From: Montifringilla adamsi | Taxonomy: Eukaryota; Chordata; Aves; Passeriformes; Passeridae | Assembly: GCA_017590115.1 (NCBI GenBank) | Contig: JAGGNK010007115.1 | Location: 2,636,804-2,700,803, forward strand | Direction of reading: 5' to 3' | DNA: 64,000 nucleotides | In this document: piece by piece, positions 1 through 18,100 of the stretch | How positions within the stretch are numbered: the first letter of the stretch is position 1 | How the letters are laid out: each line of letters opens with the position of its first letter | Position numbers and translations under genes: made by a program | The notes under the pieces: generated by a model | The model's input: the letters and a program-made list of their open reading frames with translations, nothing else | Databases searched by the model: none | What the model was told of the DNA's origin: nothing

Positions 1-22
1 TTCTCATCTCTCTCTCTCCTAC

Positions 23-34
23 CTTGTTCTCCAT
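23..34 (-). CDS. Possible first coding exon of an unidentified divergent gene (partial)
   Basis: Read on the minus strand, an ATG at 34 sits in a good Kozak context (A at -3, G at +4). It encodes Met-Glu-Asn-Lys, and then AAG runs into gtaggag, a strong splice donor, at 22. The position, beside a CpG island and divergent from FLCN, is what a bidirectional promoter would look like. Only four codons are visible and I do not recognise the gene. Human COPS3, the next gene after FLCN, would lie in the other orientation and begins differently. This could equally be chance. Confidence 0.3.
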
Positions 35-39
35 CTTCT

Positions 40-360
40 CGCTTCTCCGCGGCGGCGGCGGGCGCGCGGGCGGGGATCTGTGTGTCCCTGTCCCCCCCCT
101 CAGCTGGCGGTGGGGGTGGTACGGGCGGTGGGTCAGTCGGTGTCAGGTGCCCGCGGACTCGGGACGGGCCGGGGGAGCTGCGGTGAGCGGGGGCTCCGCG
201 CACGGGGAACCGGGGCCGGGCCGGGCCGGGGTGACGGGGCACGGGGAACCGGACACTGGACCCGGCGGGACAGGCCGGCCCAGGGCCTGAGGCGTTCGGG
301 TCCGTGGGCGCTCAGCAGGGCCAGCCCGTTCCGGCCTGAAGCTCCGGGCACGGAGGTCTG
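40..360. promoter_or_regulatory. FLCN: CpG-island promoter of FLCN, possibly bidirectional
   Basis: The stretch is very GC- and CpG-rich (GCGGCGGCGG runs, repeated GGGCCGG) and lacks a TATA box, as is usual for housekeeping promoters. A plausible non-coding first exon of FLCN ends at 182, where 'ctgcg' is followed by the consensus donor gtgagc. The next acceptor (ctgcag, ending at 1237) sits 30 bases upstream of the FLCN start codon. The transcription start cannot be placed from sequence alone. A divergent start codon at 34 on the minus strand would make this a shared promoter. Confidence 0.65.
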
Positions 361-380
361 CTCTGTGGGAGCTCAGCCTT

Positions 381-828
381 GATCCAGAGGAGGCCACCAA
401 CCTGATCAGAGGGAAGAGCACCCGTCCTTTGAGGAAAGGCTGGAAGAATTGGGATTGTTCAGCCTAGAAAGGAGAGGGCTTCGGGGTGACCTAATTGTGG
501 CCTTCCAGTACCTAAATAGAACTTAGAGGAAGGATGGGGCAAGACTGTTTACAGGGGTCTGGAGTGACAGGAGAGGGAGGAACAGCTTCAGACTGACAGT
601 AGGGTTAGACAGGATATTGGGAAGAAATTTGGCCTGTGAGGGTGGGCAGGCCCTGGCACAGGGTACTCAGAGAAGCTGTGGCTGCCCCTGGATCCCTGGA
701 ACTGTCCAAGGCCAGGCTGGACAGGGCTTGGAGCAGCCTGGGACAGTGGAAGGTGTCCCTGTCTGTGGCAGGGGGTTGTACTGGGTGATTTTCAAGGTCA
801 CTTCCAACCCAAACCATTCTGAGATTCC
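381..828 (+). repeat. CR1 LINE 3' fragment
   Basis: Contains the CR1 tail: 'gtggctgcccctggatccctgg', 'gccaggctggacagggcttgg', 'gacagtggaaggtgtccctg' and the terminal 'ccaacccaaaccattctgagattc'. The same words recur at over ten other sites in the window, on both strands. It is 5'-truncated, as almost all CR1 copies are. Confidence 0.85.
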
Positions 829-989
829 CTGAACCCTGTCCCTGTGATACTGGGCATGAGGGGTTGCTCCAGCCCCATTCACCCCCATGGGGCCTGAAGT
901 GTCCTGGATCAGTGTCCAGCAGCTGGGCATGGCAGGTTGGCTTGCTCGAGGCCATCCCATCAGCAAACAGAAGGTTGGTCCTGGATCAG

Positions 990-1125
990 TGGAATGCCCA
1001 GGAAGGTGTTGGAGTCACCATCCCTGGCGGTGTTTAAGGAAAGACTGGACATGGCACCCAGCGCTGTGCTCTGGGTGACAAGGTGGGGATCGGCCACAGG
1101 TTGGCTCGATGGTCTCAGGCTCAGG
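990..1125 (+). repeat. CR1 fragment of a second subfamily
   Basis: The words 'aaggtgttggagtcaccatccctggcggtgtttaaggaaagactgg' (in pieces) and 'ggttggctcgatggtctcagg' match the tail type of another CR1 subfamily. It lies in the intron between the putative non-coding exon and coding exon 1 of FLCN. Confidence 0.65.
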
Positions 1126-1267
1126 CTGAGCTTAGGGCCAGCTGCCCCGGTGGGATGCAGAGCAGCACTGGCTTCAGGAGGTCTGGGAGAGCCCGCGGTG
1201 TCCCTGTGCTGACCGTGTGCTCTGTCCCTGGCTGCAGGAGGCCTGGCGGCCGAGCCCAGCCCTCACT

Positions 1268-10136
<8,869 letters not shown>

Positions 10137-12410
10137 AGGGTGCCCACCCTCCCTGCTGCCTTCAGAGAAGGGCAGGGACCCCTGGTTACCTCTGCTGAGC
10201 CTGCAGCTTGTGCTTTAGGTGGATAGTGAGGCTTTATCACTATTCTCCTGGTCCTCAAACCAACTTGAAGAGTGACTTGAGTCTTTTCTACTTGCTGTGA
10301 GACTGGACTAATAAGTGCTAATCCACAGTGCTGCTGTCTCCCCAGGAACTCAGCTCTCAATCTAGACGTGCACACTCAAGACTAAAACACAGCAACGCTC
10401 AAAGAATCAGCTAAATTAATTAAAATCCCATCCTGTCCTCATTAAAGCGTCGTGGTGTGGCAGCAGGCCTCACCTTTATGTTCCTTGGCAGGCCTGTGAC
10501 AACATCCAGAACTCCTGGGAGTGCGTATGGTTAATCTCACTGAAATCCCACATAAATCTCCTCAATGCCTGAGAGAACAAGAACCAAAAATAAGAGGCAC
10601 GTCACAGGGTATGGATCACATGTAAATTATTTCAAACCACTTCGTGCTCAGATTTAAGAGACTATTTTCTGCTGTAGCATAAGTCAGGATATCCCATGGG
10701 AGTCCTGTCACTCCTCTTTATTTATTTATAATCTTAACTTGAGACGATTTTAGCATTTGCTTTGGAAATCTTGTCTGGGAGGGCGAATTGTAAAATAAGA
10801 AGTCTCAAAACGCAGCCTGCTTGCCTCTCAGAGGGGAAAATACTCGCCTTGTTTTGCCTGTGGTTGCAGAACTTGCAGGTAATGAAGATAACCTCGCCAG
10901 GATAAGGTTCTCTTCTGTCTTTTTTAGCTTCCTAATAAAGCAGAAGAGATTCAACCTGTAGGTGCTCCCTTTATATAACTCTATAGTAGCCATTTTTGCT
11001 TAATAGTTCCTGAAAACATTGGTGCATTTTTTAATTACCTAGCCAGATATTCCTTAGCTGTTCTGTAAGGAATCTCTGTTTCTGTTGTGAAGTCTGGGAT
11101 TTATGTCTTTTCTTTTTGTTTTTCTGGATCATTATTGGGAACACTTGACGTTACCACAGATATTTTGAACAAGCTAAAGGCAGGTTTTACCCAGGTGACC
11201 TTCTACACTCACTCAAGCTCAGAGAGGATGTTCCAGCTTGTCACAAGTTCTGTTCTTAAATATAAAATACGGAGGTTGATTTTTGTCTGGAACATCTGTA
11301 AAATGGAGACAGGCATTAAATCTCATAAGAGCTATTTTTGTAAAATGAACAAAGCCTGGTTTTGTGTTTATTTTCAGTGTGTGTTTGTGTTGTGGTGGGG
11401 GAAAGCAGCAGCTGATCCACAAAATTCCTGCATCCTTAGCTTAGATCTAATGTAGAGAATTTGATACAGGTCTTTTCCTCTTAGCTTTGTATTAGTTTCT
11501 TGTAGACTGACCTAATAACCTGTATTTTAAAACTATTCTGGTCCAGTCCAGAGCTGTGTAACAGAGCAGGTGAGACATCATTTGGCATTGAGAGCTTCTT
11601 GATTGCTGAACTGATTTTGTCTTTTAAGAAAACAGCTCTCCCAAGACATGCAGCATCAAAACCTGACCTAGTGGTTCCTTCCAAAACAGTGGAAGGGTTG
11701 GTCACAAGGTCGAACCCGAGGCTGCTGCTTCTCTCTTGCTCCTGGTGAGTTGTGCACGATGTTGATCCCTCTCCATCCTGAAAACCAGGAAGAAACCAGG
11801 CTGTCATGGATAAGCAGACTCCGTTTAGAGCCAGGGCAAGGAAACCACTAAAACTTATAAAAATGCCCACAGGAAAGAAGGGGGAGAGCTGCCAAGTCAG
11901 TGAACCTACACCCAGCTGTGCTTGCCTGCCAGAACACATCTGTACGTGGGATTACCAAATGATTGCCTGGGCAGGTTCCTGCAGCTCGCAGGTGAGGCTG
12001 CGGCTGCTCCCTTTGCCGTCAGCGAGAGCTGGAATGTGCGCAACTTAATTAACAAAAAAATCATGTCTGCAGACATCTTTCACCACCCTCCTTCCCTCCA
12101 AACGATACGCCTCAGAGACAAACTGATTGAGGCAGGATAATTCTTTATTCCAGTTCGATTTCTGCCTGGCTGGGCAGCGTGTAGCTGGGAGCGAGGTGGG
12201 AGCAGCGAGTGCTGCAGCTGCCGTGTGACGGAGCCAGCGCTGGGTCACTGCTGCAGTTACAGACAAAGCCTTGTGGTACCAGGTCTGCCGCCCCTGTCCC
12301 CTCTGCCAGGCAGGGTCCAGCAGCTGATGGTCCCTCTCTGTTCCACCCCATGAGACTCCACCTGCAGAGCTGCCTCCAGCTCTGGGGCCCACAGCTCACA
12401 AGGATTTGGC
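10137..12410 (+). other. FLCN: FLCN 3' UTR and FLCN-PLD6 spacer
   Basis: No coding exon is visible. Possible polyadenylation signals are ATTAAA at 10441 and AATAAA at 10934-10939; the true end cannot be fixed. Around 12000-12110 there is a non-repetitive stretch with a taattaac homeodomain-like word that could be regulatory. The rest is unique sequence without a recognised feature. Confidence 0.6.
10934..10939 (+). terminator. FLCN: Candidate FLCN polyadenylation signal
   Basis: A canonical AATAAA about 800 bases after the stop codon. It is a candidate only; the variant ATTAAA at 10441 is an alternative. Confidence 0.35.
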
Positions 12411-12756
12411 GCTGCTGGAGCGAGTCCAGAGGAGGCCACAAAGATGTTCCCAAGGGTTAAAGCCCCTCTGCTCTGGAGCCAGGCTGGGACAGCTGGGGGT
12501 GTTCACCTGCAGAAGACCCAGAGAGGCCTCAGAACCCCTTCAAAGCCTAAAGGGGCTCCAGGAGGGCTGGAGAGGAACTTTGGGTGAACGTCTGGAGGGA
12601 CAGGACAAGGGGGAATGGCTTCCCACTGCCAGAGGGCGGGGTTGGATGGGATATTGGGGAGAAATAGCAGAAGGTGTCCCTGCCAGTGCACTGGAACTGG
12701 GGTTGGAACTGGATGATCTCTGAGATCCCCTCCCACCCAAACCATTCTCTGATTAA
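12411..12756 (+). repeat. CR1 LINE 3' fragment just upstream of PLD6
   Basis: Begins 'gagcgagtccagaggaggcc' and ends 'cacccaaaccattctctgatt'. It stops 232 bases before the candidate PLD6 start codon, so it abuts or forms the outer edge of the promoter. Confidence 0.85.
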
Positions 12757-12987
12757 AGGATGTGTTGCGTGTTCCAGCATCCCCTGCAAGGGCTCGGTGC
12801 GTGGTGAAGGCCTCGCTGTCAGGGTTTTGGTTCCTGGGGAGGGGTCGGTGTTCGGGGAAGGTTTCGGAGCCTGGCGCAGGGTCGGTACCGGATTTCGGAG
12901 CCCGGCCCAGCCTCGTGTGTCGGCCGCTCCTCCCCGCAGGCCGCTCCCGCCTCCGCCGCGGCTGCGCGGGCCGGGCCGGGCCGGGCC

Positions 12988-13353
12988 ATGAGGGCAGCGG
13001 GAGCCGCGCGGGGCGCGGCGNCTGGCGGCGGGCCCGGCCCGTGCGGGAGGTGCTGTTCTTCCCCTCGCGGCCCTGCTGCATCGAAGCGCTGCTGGCCGAG
13101 GCGGCCGAGCCCGGAGCGCCCGCCCGGCCCTGCCCGTGCCCGCTGCCGAGCGGCGACACCGCCCTGAGCCGCCTGGTGCGCCGCCTCCTCTCCGCCCGCC
13201 GCTCGCTCGACCTCTGCCTGTTCTCCTTCTCCTGCCCGCAGCTCGCCCGAGCCGTGCAGCTCCTGCACCGCCGCGGGGTCCGCGTCCGCCTGGTGACGGA
13301 CGCGCAGTACATGGGGCTGCACGGCTCCCAGATCGGCCGCCTGCGCCACGCGG
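12988..13353 (+). CDS. PLD6: PLD6 exon 1 (start uncertain, contains n)
   Basis: Ends at LRHA plus one base of Gly before gtgagc. The frame from 13023 onward ([15 protein letters not shown]) is the family frame. The ATG at 12988 is in a different frame, and the two could be joined only if the n stands for a number of bases equal to 2 modulo 3. Confidence 0.8.
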
Positions 13354-13756
13354 GTGAGCGCTGCGGGCACCGAGCCCCGCTGCGGGCACCGAGCCCCGCT
13401 GCGGGCACCGAGCCCCGCTGCGGGCACCGAGCCCCGCTGCCGGCGTGGCCCCGGCCCGCTGCGGGCCCGGGGAGCCCCGAGCTGTGTGTCACAGCCTCTG
13501 TGTCTGTGTCTCTGCAGGGATCCAGGTGCGCCACGACCAGCACAGCGGGTACATGCACCACAAGTTCGCCATCGTGGACCGCAGGATGCTCATCACAGGC
13601 TCCCTCAACTGGACCACGCAGGCCATCCAGAGCAACCGGGAGAATGTGCTGGTCGTGGAGGACGCCGAGTATGTGAAGGCTTTCCAGGAGGAGTTTGAAA
13701 GGATTTGGGAAGAGTACAATCCTGCCAATTACAGGTTTTTTTCCGAAAGGCACTAA
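12988..13756 (+). CDS. PLD6: Mitochondrial cardiolipin hydrolase / MitoPLD (Zucchini), sequence broken at n
   Basis: PLD6 is a single-HKD phospholipase D-fold protein anchored in the outer mitochondrial membrane. It dimerises to build one active site, acts in piRNA 5'-end formation as the Zucchini nuclease, and is reported to hydrolyse cardiolipin. Two exons, 12988-13353 and 13518-13756, are joined by GT-AG with Gly split G|GG. Seen: REVLFFPS, the CPC segment of the zinc-finger-like insert, the helix [20 protein letters not shown], and the HxKx4D motif HHKFAIVD followed by GSLNWT. The ATG at 12988 gives [11 protein letters not shown], then the n at 13021, after which the conserved protein is in another frame. 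The family's N-terminal transmembrane helix should be exactly there, so I infer a collapsed assembly gap, not a pseudogene. The C-terminus (FFSERH) is shorter than in human. Family identity is certain; the N-terminus is not. Confidence 0.93.
13021..13021. other. PLD6: Undetermined base masking the PLD6 membrane anchor
   Basis: The only ambiguous base noticed in the window. Human PLD6 has 38 residues before REVLFF. Here 11 codons precede and 7 follow the n, so about 20 codons, the length of one transmembrane helix, are unaccounted for. Confidence 0.7.
13360..13435 (+). repeat. PLD6: 19-bp tandem repeat, four copies, in the PLD6 intron
   Basis: The unit gctgcgggcaccgagcccc is repeated four times without mismatch (13360, 13379, 13398, 13417). 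It makes up almost half of the 164-base intron and begins six bases after the exon end. Confidence 0.95.
13518..13756 (+). CDS. PLD6: PLD6 exon 2 with HKD catalytic motif
   Basis: Begins after tctctgcag as GG ATC CAG GTG (GIQVRHDQ) and carries the catalytic [19 protein letters not shown] and [12 protein letters not shown]. The stop TAA is at 13754-13756. Confidence 0.97.
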
Positions 13757-14800
13757 ATGATTGAGCTGCCTCACAGGGCTAGTGGAGCATGGTAGCACCC
13801 ACAGATTTTATTATTATGTATAGACATCACTGTTTTGTCCATCTGGGGGTAACTTTGGTAAATGTCTCCAGAGAAGTGTTCTCTGCCCTAAAATGGCACA
13901 GATCCCTTGCTGTGGGTCATTCCCGTGCTAGAGGGAATGACACAGCTGTTTGCTTGTGAGTGTGACAGTGACAGAGCTGCATCCAAAGGCATTTAGACTT
14001 GGGGCAGGCTCGTTGCTGTGCCCTGGCCCAGACCAGGTGTGTTCATACAGTGCTGAGCGTGTGTTTCGGTGGTAAAAGGAACATTTCCAGCTTGGGATAT
14101 GGAATGGAATTGTAGCCAATTCCAAATGGAATTGTAGCCCAAGGGCTCCTCTACACGGGTGAAGAAAGGAGAGATAAGAGGGCTACAGCAGAGTTAAGAG
14201 TTTCTATAGATTAAGTGCCTCGGTTGCATTTCTTGTTGGCATTAATTGTTGAAAGTTGGTAAAAGGAAATTCGTGGGAAATAGCAACAATTTTTAAGTTT
14301 GGATTGTGTACATGTTTCTTTTGGTTAAAGGTTAGCAGAGCTCTGGTGTAAAAGCGTGAGCACAGATGGTAAAGACACCTTCTCTTCCAGCAAGGAAGTG
14401 TAGGGAGGTCTGGAAGGAAATGGGAGAAACGGTTCTTTGGGATCAGGGTTTATCTGGACAGCAGACATGGCTGGAGCTGGGTCACCCACTTCAGGTGGCT
14501 CTGGAAACCCTGGTTCTTTCAGGTGTGGGGGCACCGTGTCATGGTGTGCCCTCACTGGCAGCACCAGTGGGGACAGCGAGAGGAGGGAGGTGACATCTCT
14601 GTCCCCACAGCTCAGGGTGGAACAATGATGTAAACCTAAGAATTTCAAACTTGAAATAGTGTCTATGTAAGAATTGTTTTATACTGAACAGCAAGTGCCT
14701 TAATATCTCTCAAAATGAAAAGTTTTTTATATTCTGTTACCATTTTTGTTACCTGTAGTGCTATGATTGGCACTGTTAAATAAACCTTTTTCACAGAAAA
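13757..14800 (+). other. PLD6: PLD6 3' UTR
   Basis: About 1 kb of unique sequence running to an AATAAA at 14779-14784. No other feature is visible. Confidence 0.65.
14779..14784 (+). terminator. PLD6: PLD6 polyadenylation signal
   Basis: AATAAA, about 1.0 kb after the stop codon, followed within 40 bases by T-rich sequence (gacttttgc). It is the first canonical signal after the stop in unique sequence. Confidence 0.6.
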
Positions 14801-15171
14801 CATCAACAGCCTCATCTGACTTTTGCATTCCAATTCCTGTAAATCCTTATTAAGATATTTATGATCCATAGACATCCCCAGATTTTAGATTTGTTCTGTT
14901 CTGAGAAAGCTTTCGTGGGGGAAAGAAAATTATGTTACCTGTATGGAAGCACCTAGGGAACGTCAATCTCCAGTAAATCCCATTCAGCAGCACTAGATTT
15001 AAACTACTTAAAATATATTGTTGCTGTTGATATGCTGCCTGTTGCATTTCCTGTGTGAAGTGTGACTATAAAAACCATCTCCCTTTTCATGCTCTGACCT
15101 CTTCCCTGTTCTTCTTTCTTTTTAGAAATAAACCTTTCACACACGGCATGCAAAGGGTGGTGCAAAAATAG

Positions 15172-15177
15172 TTTATT
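15172..15177 (-). terminator. MPRIP: MPRIP polyadenylation signal (minus strand)
   Basis: Minus-strand AATAAA, preceded by TGTAAA and an AT-rich stretch and followed about 30 bases on by a GU-rich gccgtgtgtg. These are all elements of a strong 3' end. It would close an 8 kb UTR and converges on the PLD6 3' end about 0.4 kb away. Confidence 0.55.
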
Positions 15178-18100
15178 ACCATATAGTTAATGTAAAGTTA
15201 GGTAGTTATATTTACAAAGTAAAAATGATCAGCTACATCCAGGGGAGCCTAGCACACCACACAAGGTTTGTAAGGAATAAATACAGTGAGAAAAAGTGAC
15301 GTTTCTATTACAGCGAGCAGTTGATCAGGAATGGTGGCTCTTAAAAAAGCACTGGAATAAACTGGGAGTGGAAGGGAGAAGGGACAGGAAGGAGACAGTG
15401 GAAGGAGACAGGAACTCACACACATGGAGAAACTGGAGCCTTCCACACCCTTCCCCTTTGCAGGGGAAAAAAATGATGTGTGAGAGCCGTGAGGCTGCAG
15501 GGCACAGCTGAGGGTGGCTGCTCTGCCACAGCCTCACAGAAACAGCTCTGGGAAGTGACTCCCTCACCCTCCGTGCTCACAGTCCCCCGGGCTGTCCCCA
15601 GACACTGCCCAGATGTGACCCAGATGTGTCCCCACCGTGGGTCAGTCGGGTGAAGCCGAGCTGCTCCGAGGCCGCTGGAGGAATTCTGGCCATTAACACC
15701 TGAACTGCCACATCAGCCTCACAGAGCTTCCTTCCTTCCAAACCTCCATCCTTCCTGGCCTTCTCAGGTCACCCAGAACTCCAGGAAGGTGGACACGGGC
15801 CAAGCAGGAGGATTCCTGCTTCCTACTTACCACAGCCTCCAGTACTTTACATGCTTTGCTTTCTCTAGGTGAGAACAAACAGTGAGAAAACAAACTCTTG
15901 TCCTGCACGCAGGGTGAAGAGAGCACCAAGACAATAATGCCAACTGCGCCCATTATTCACGAGTTCAGAGCCAGCTGGGTTAGCTCAGCTGGCACCAACT
16001 TGTCAGGTTTCTCTAGTGAATCCCACACCCTCTGTTTCCTCAGCAGCCTCACACTGAGGCTGTTGTTTCCCCGTGTCTGCAGCAGTGCCTTGGCTCTTCT
16101 TGCTGTAATTCCACTGGTTTGAGGTCACACAGTGAGGCACAGCTCGTGGCTGCTGTGGGGTGGGCGTGTGTGCAGGGGGGCTGTGGCTGGCAGGGAGCTG
16201 CTGCTGCTCTCTGTAGGGCACAGTTTGCACATGCACAGCCTCGATGCTGCTGTCAAACACAAGGTTATTGAGTCCTCTGACTGGAAAAAAACACCCCAAA
16301 TTTATAGCAAAGTAGGTCAAACAGACTGTACACAATCTTTGGACAGGTAATGTCAAAGCTGAAGGCATAGATCAGCAGAAAAGGTTTGAAAAGGTTTTTG
16401 TAACAGTCCTCAAACCCCCAAAAAAGCAGTTTATCAGGGCAGATGGGGTGGGTTGGACACATTACACTCGTTCCTCCTCTCCCACCCCACACGTGGGGGC
16501 TCTGTGCTACAACAAGACTTAAAAATCAAACCCACAACTCAGTCACAAAACAGAACCCTCTGCAAACTGCTGAGGAATAAATATTTACACTGCACGCTTG
16601 GAATACTGTACAGGTATTAAATTACTTTTGTTTTTTAAAAAGAGAAGAATAAGAAAGCTTTTTTTTTTACCTAAAAAAATTGGAAAAAAATACAGAGCAA
16701 AGGCAAGCCACAGCGAGTGTGCTTGAGTGTCCACAACAAACTGAGTATCCAAACCAGGACAAATATGCAAAGGTCCTGTGGAAGTGCCATCAAATAGAGT
16801 AGGTTCAAAATGTGAGCACTTTTACTGCAGCCCAGTTCTCTGGTACCAAAAAAAAAAGGGAATTTTCTGGTTTGCAAGCCAGCACCAATTCTAAGCAATT
16901 CTATTTTTGAAACAAATGAACACAATTTGCTTCTTTTTTTAATATGTGAGCAAAGAAAAGGTGACATTTAAAGAAGGATTCTGTCTAGCTCAGAGGAGAT
17001 GGTGCAAATGGGAGGAAAATTTGACTCAGGAAAAATAAGATTACTTGGAGCCAACAAGGCTCCAAGACCTGTGCCTTCACTGCACTTGAGCTCTCCTAAA
17101 CCTCCCTTTTTGGTGCTATCAATAGTGTGGAGTGATGCAGAATGCAGCAGCTTGCCCACACACTTTCTAATTTAAATAGCCACTGATTAATCCCAAAAGA
17201 TGGATGAAGCCTGGAGCAGGAAGGAGCAGGAGGATAACTGAGGATCACTGCTATGAGTAAAAGGACTCCTCCCTTTATTTTCTATAAATATTTGCTATAC
17301 AGCAGCCATATTTCAGTTTGGGGCTGTTTATTGGTGCTGCAGGTTCTTTTTCTTACAGTAAAGGCAGGTAAAGTGCTGCCCCTTGCCTTGGAGAGATGCT
17401 CAGGCTCACCAGAGCGAGCCCAGAACCCTCAGCAGGGGTTCAGAACATTTGGCTGCATAAGGCACCTTCCTTCCTCCTCTTCCTCTCAGTGACCCCCAGC
17501 ATTCACAGCTCCCACCCTAAACACACCCCAAACATCCTTCCCAAGCACTGCCCCAGAGGGAGCAGCTGATCCTGATGATGCCAAGGTCACTGCTCAGCCC
17601 TGTCTGTACAGCAGACCAAGATTCTCCATTTGTTTTTCCAGAGGAGCCCAATTCCCCCATGGAAAACGCCTGCTCCTACAAGCTAGAGCACATGAGCAGG
17701 ATTTGCTGGGGAGTCTAAGAAAGGGCAGGGTCCACATGGCAAGAAGGAGACCAGGATGTTCTGCTTGCTTGGCTAAAAAGGACAAAGTCCCACCCTAAGT
17801 CTAAAGAGGAGGAGGAGAGTTCTCCTAGAGCCAGTGACATCCTGCAAGGGAAGAGCAGTGACAATGACAAGGCCCACGTGCCATCCCAAATCCATGCTGC
17901 CTCCCACAGCCTCTGCCAGGAGATCAGAGCTCACCACGGACAGCAGAGCAGCTGGGATGAAGTGGCTGGAGAGGTGATCCAGGGGGGTCACAGCAGGAAA
18001 GGCCCAGGTTCTCCAGTGCCCAGACCATGGAAGGGCTGTGGTGAACTGGGATGCAGTGACTGCACATCCACACTCCTGAGGCCACTGCTGACCAGGGAAA

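Larger units (their letters stand above)
12860..13480. promoter_or_regulatory. PLD6: CpG island over PLD6 promoter and exon 1
   Basis: Extreme G+C with dense CpG from the distal promoter through exon 1 and the short intron, with GGGCCGGGCC repeats just before the ATG. The composition drops sharply at exon 2. The base n at 13021 lies in this island, where sequencing commonly fails. Confidence 0.75.

Noticed and set aside
12503..13798. 431-codon open frame on the minus strand
   Set aside because: It is the antisense shadow of PLD6 and its GC-rich promoter. It spans the PLD6 intron, a CR1 copy and the n base, and its Arg/Pro/Ala-rich protein resembles nothing known.
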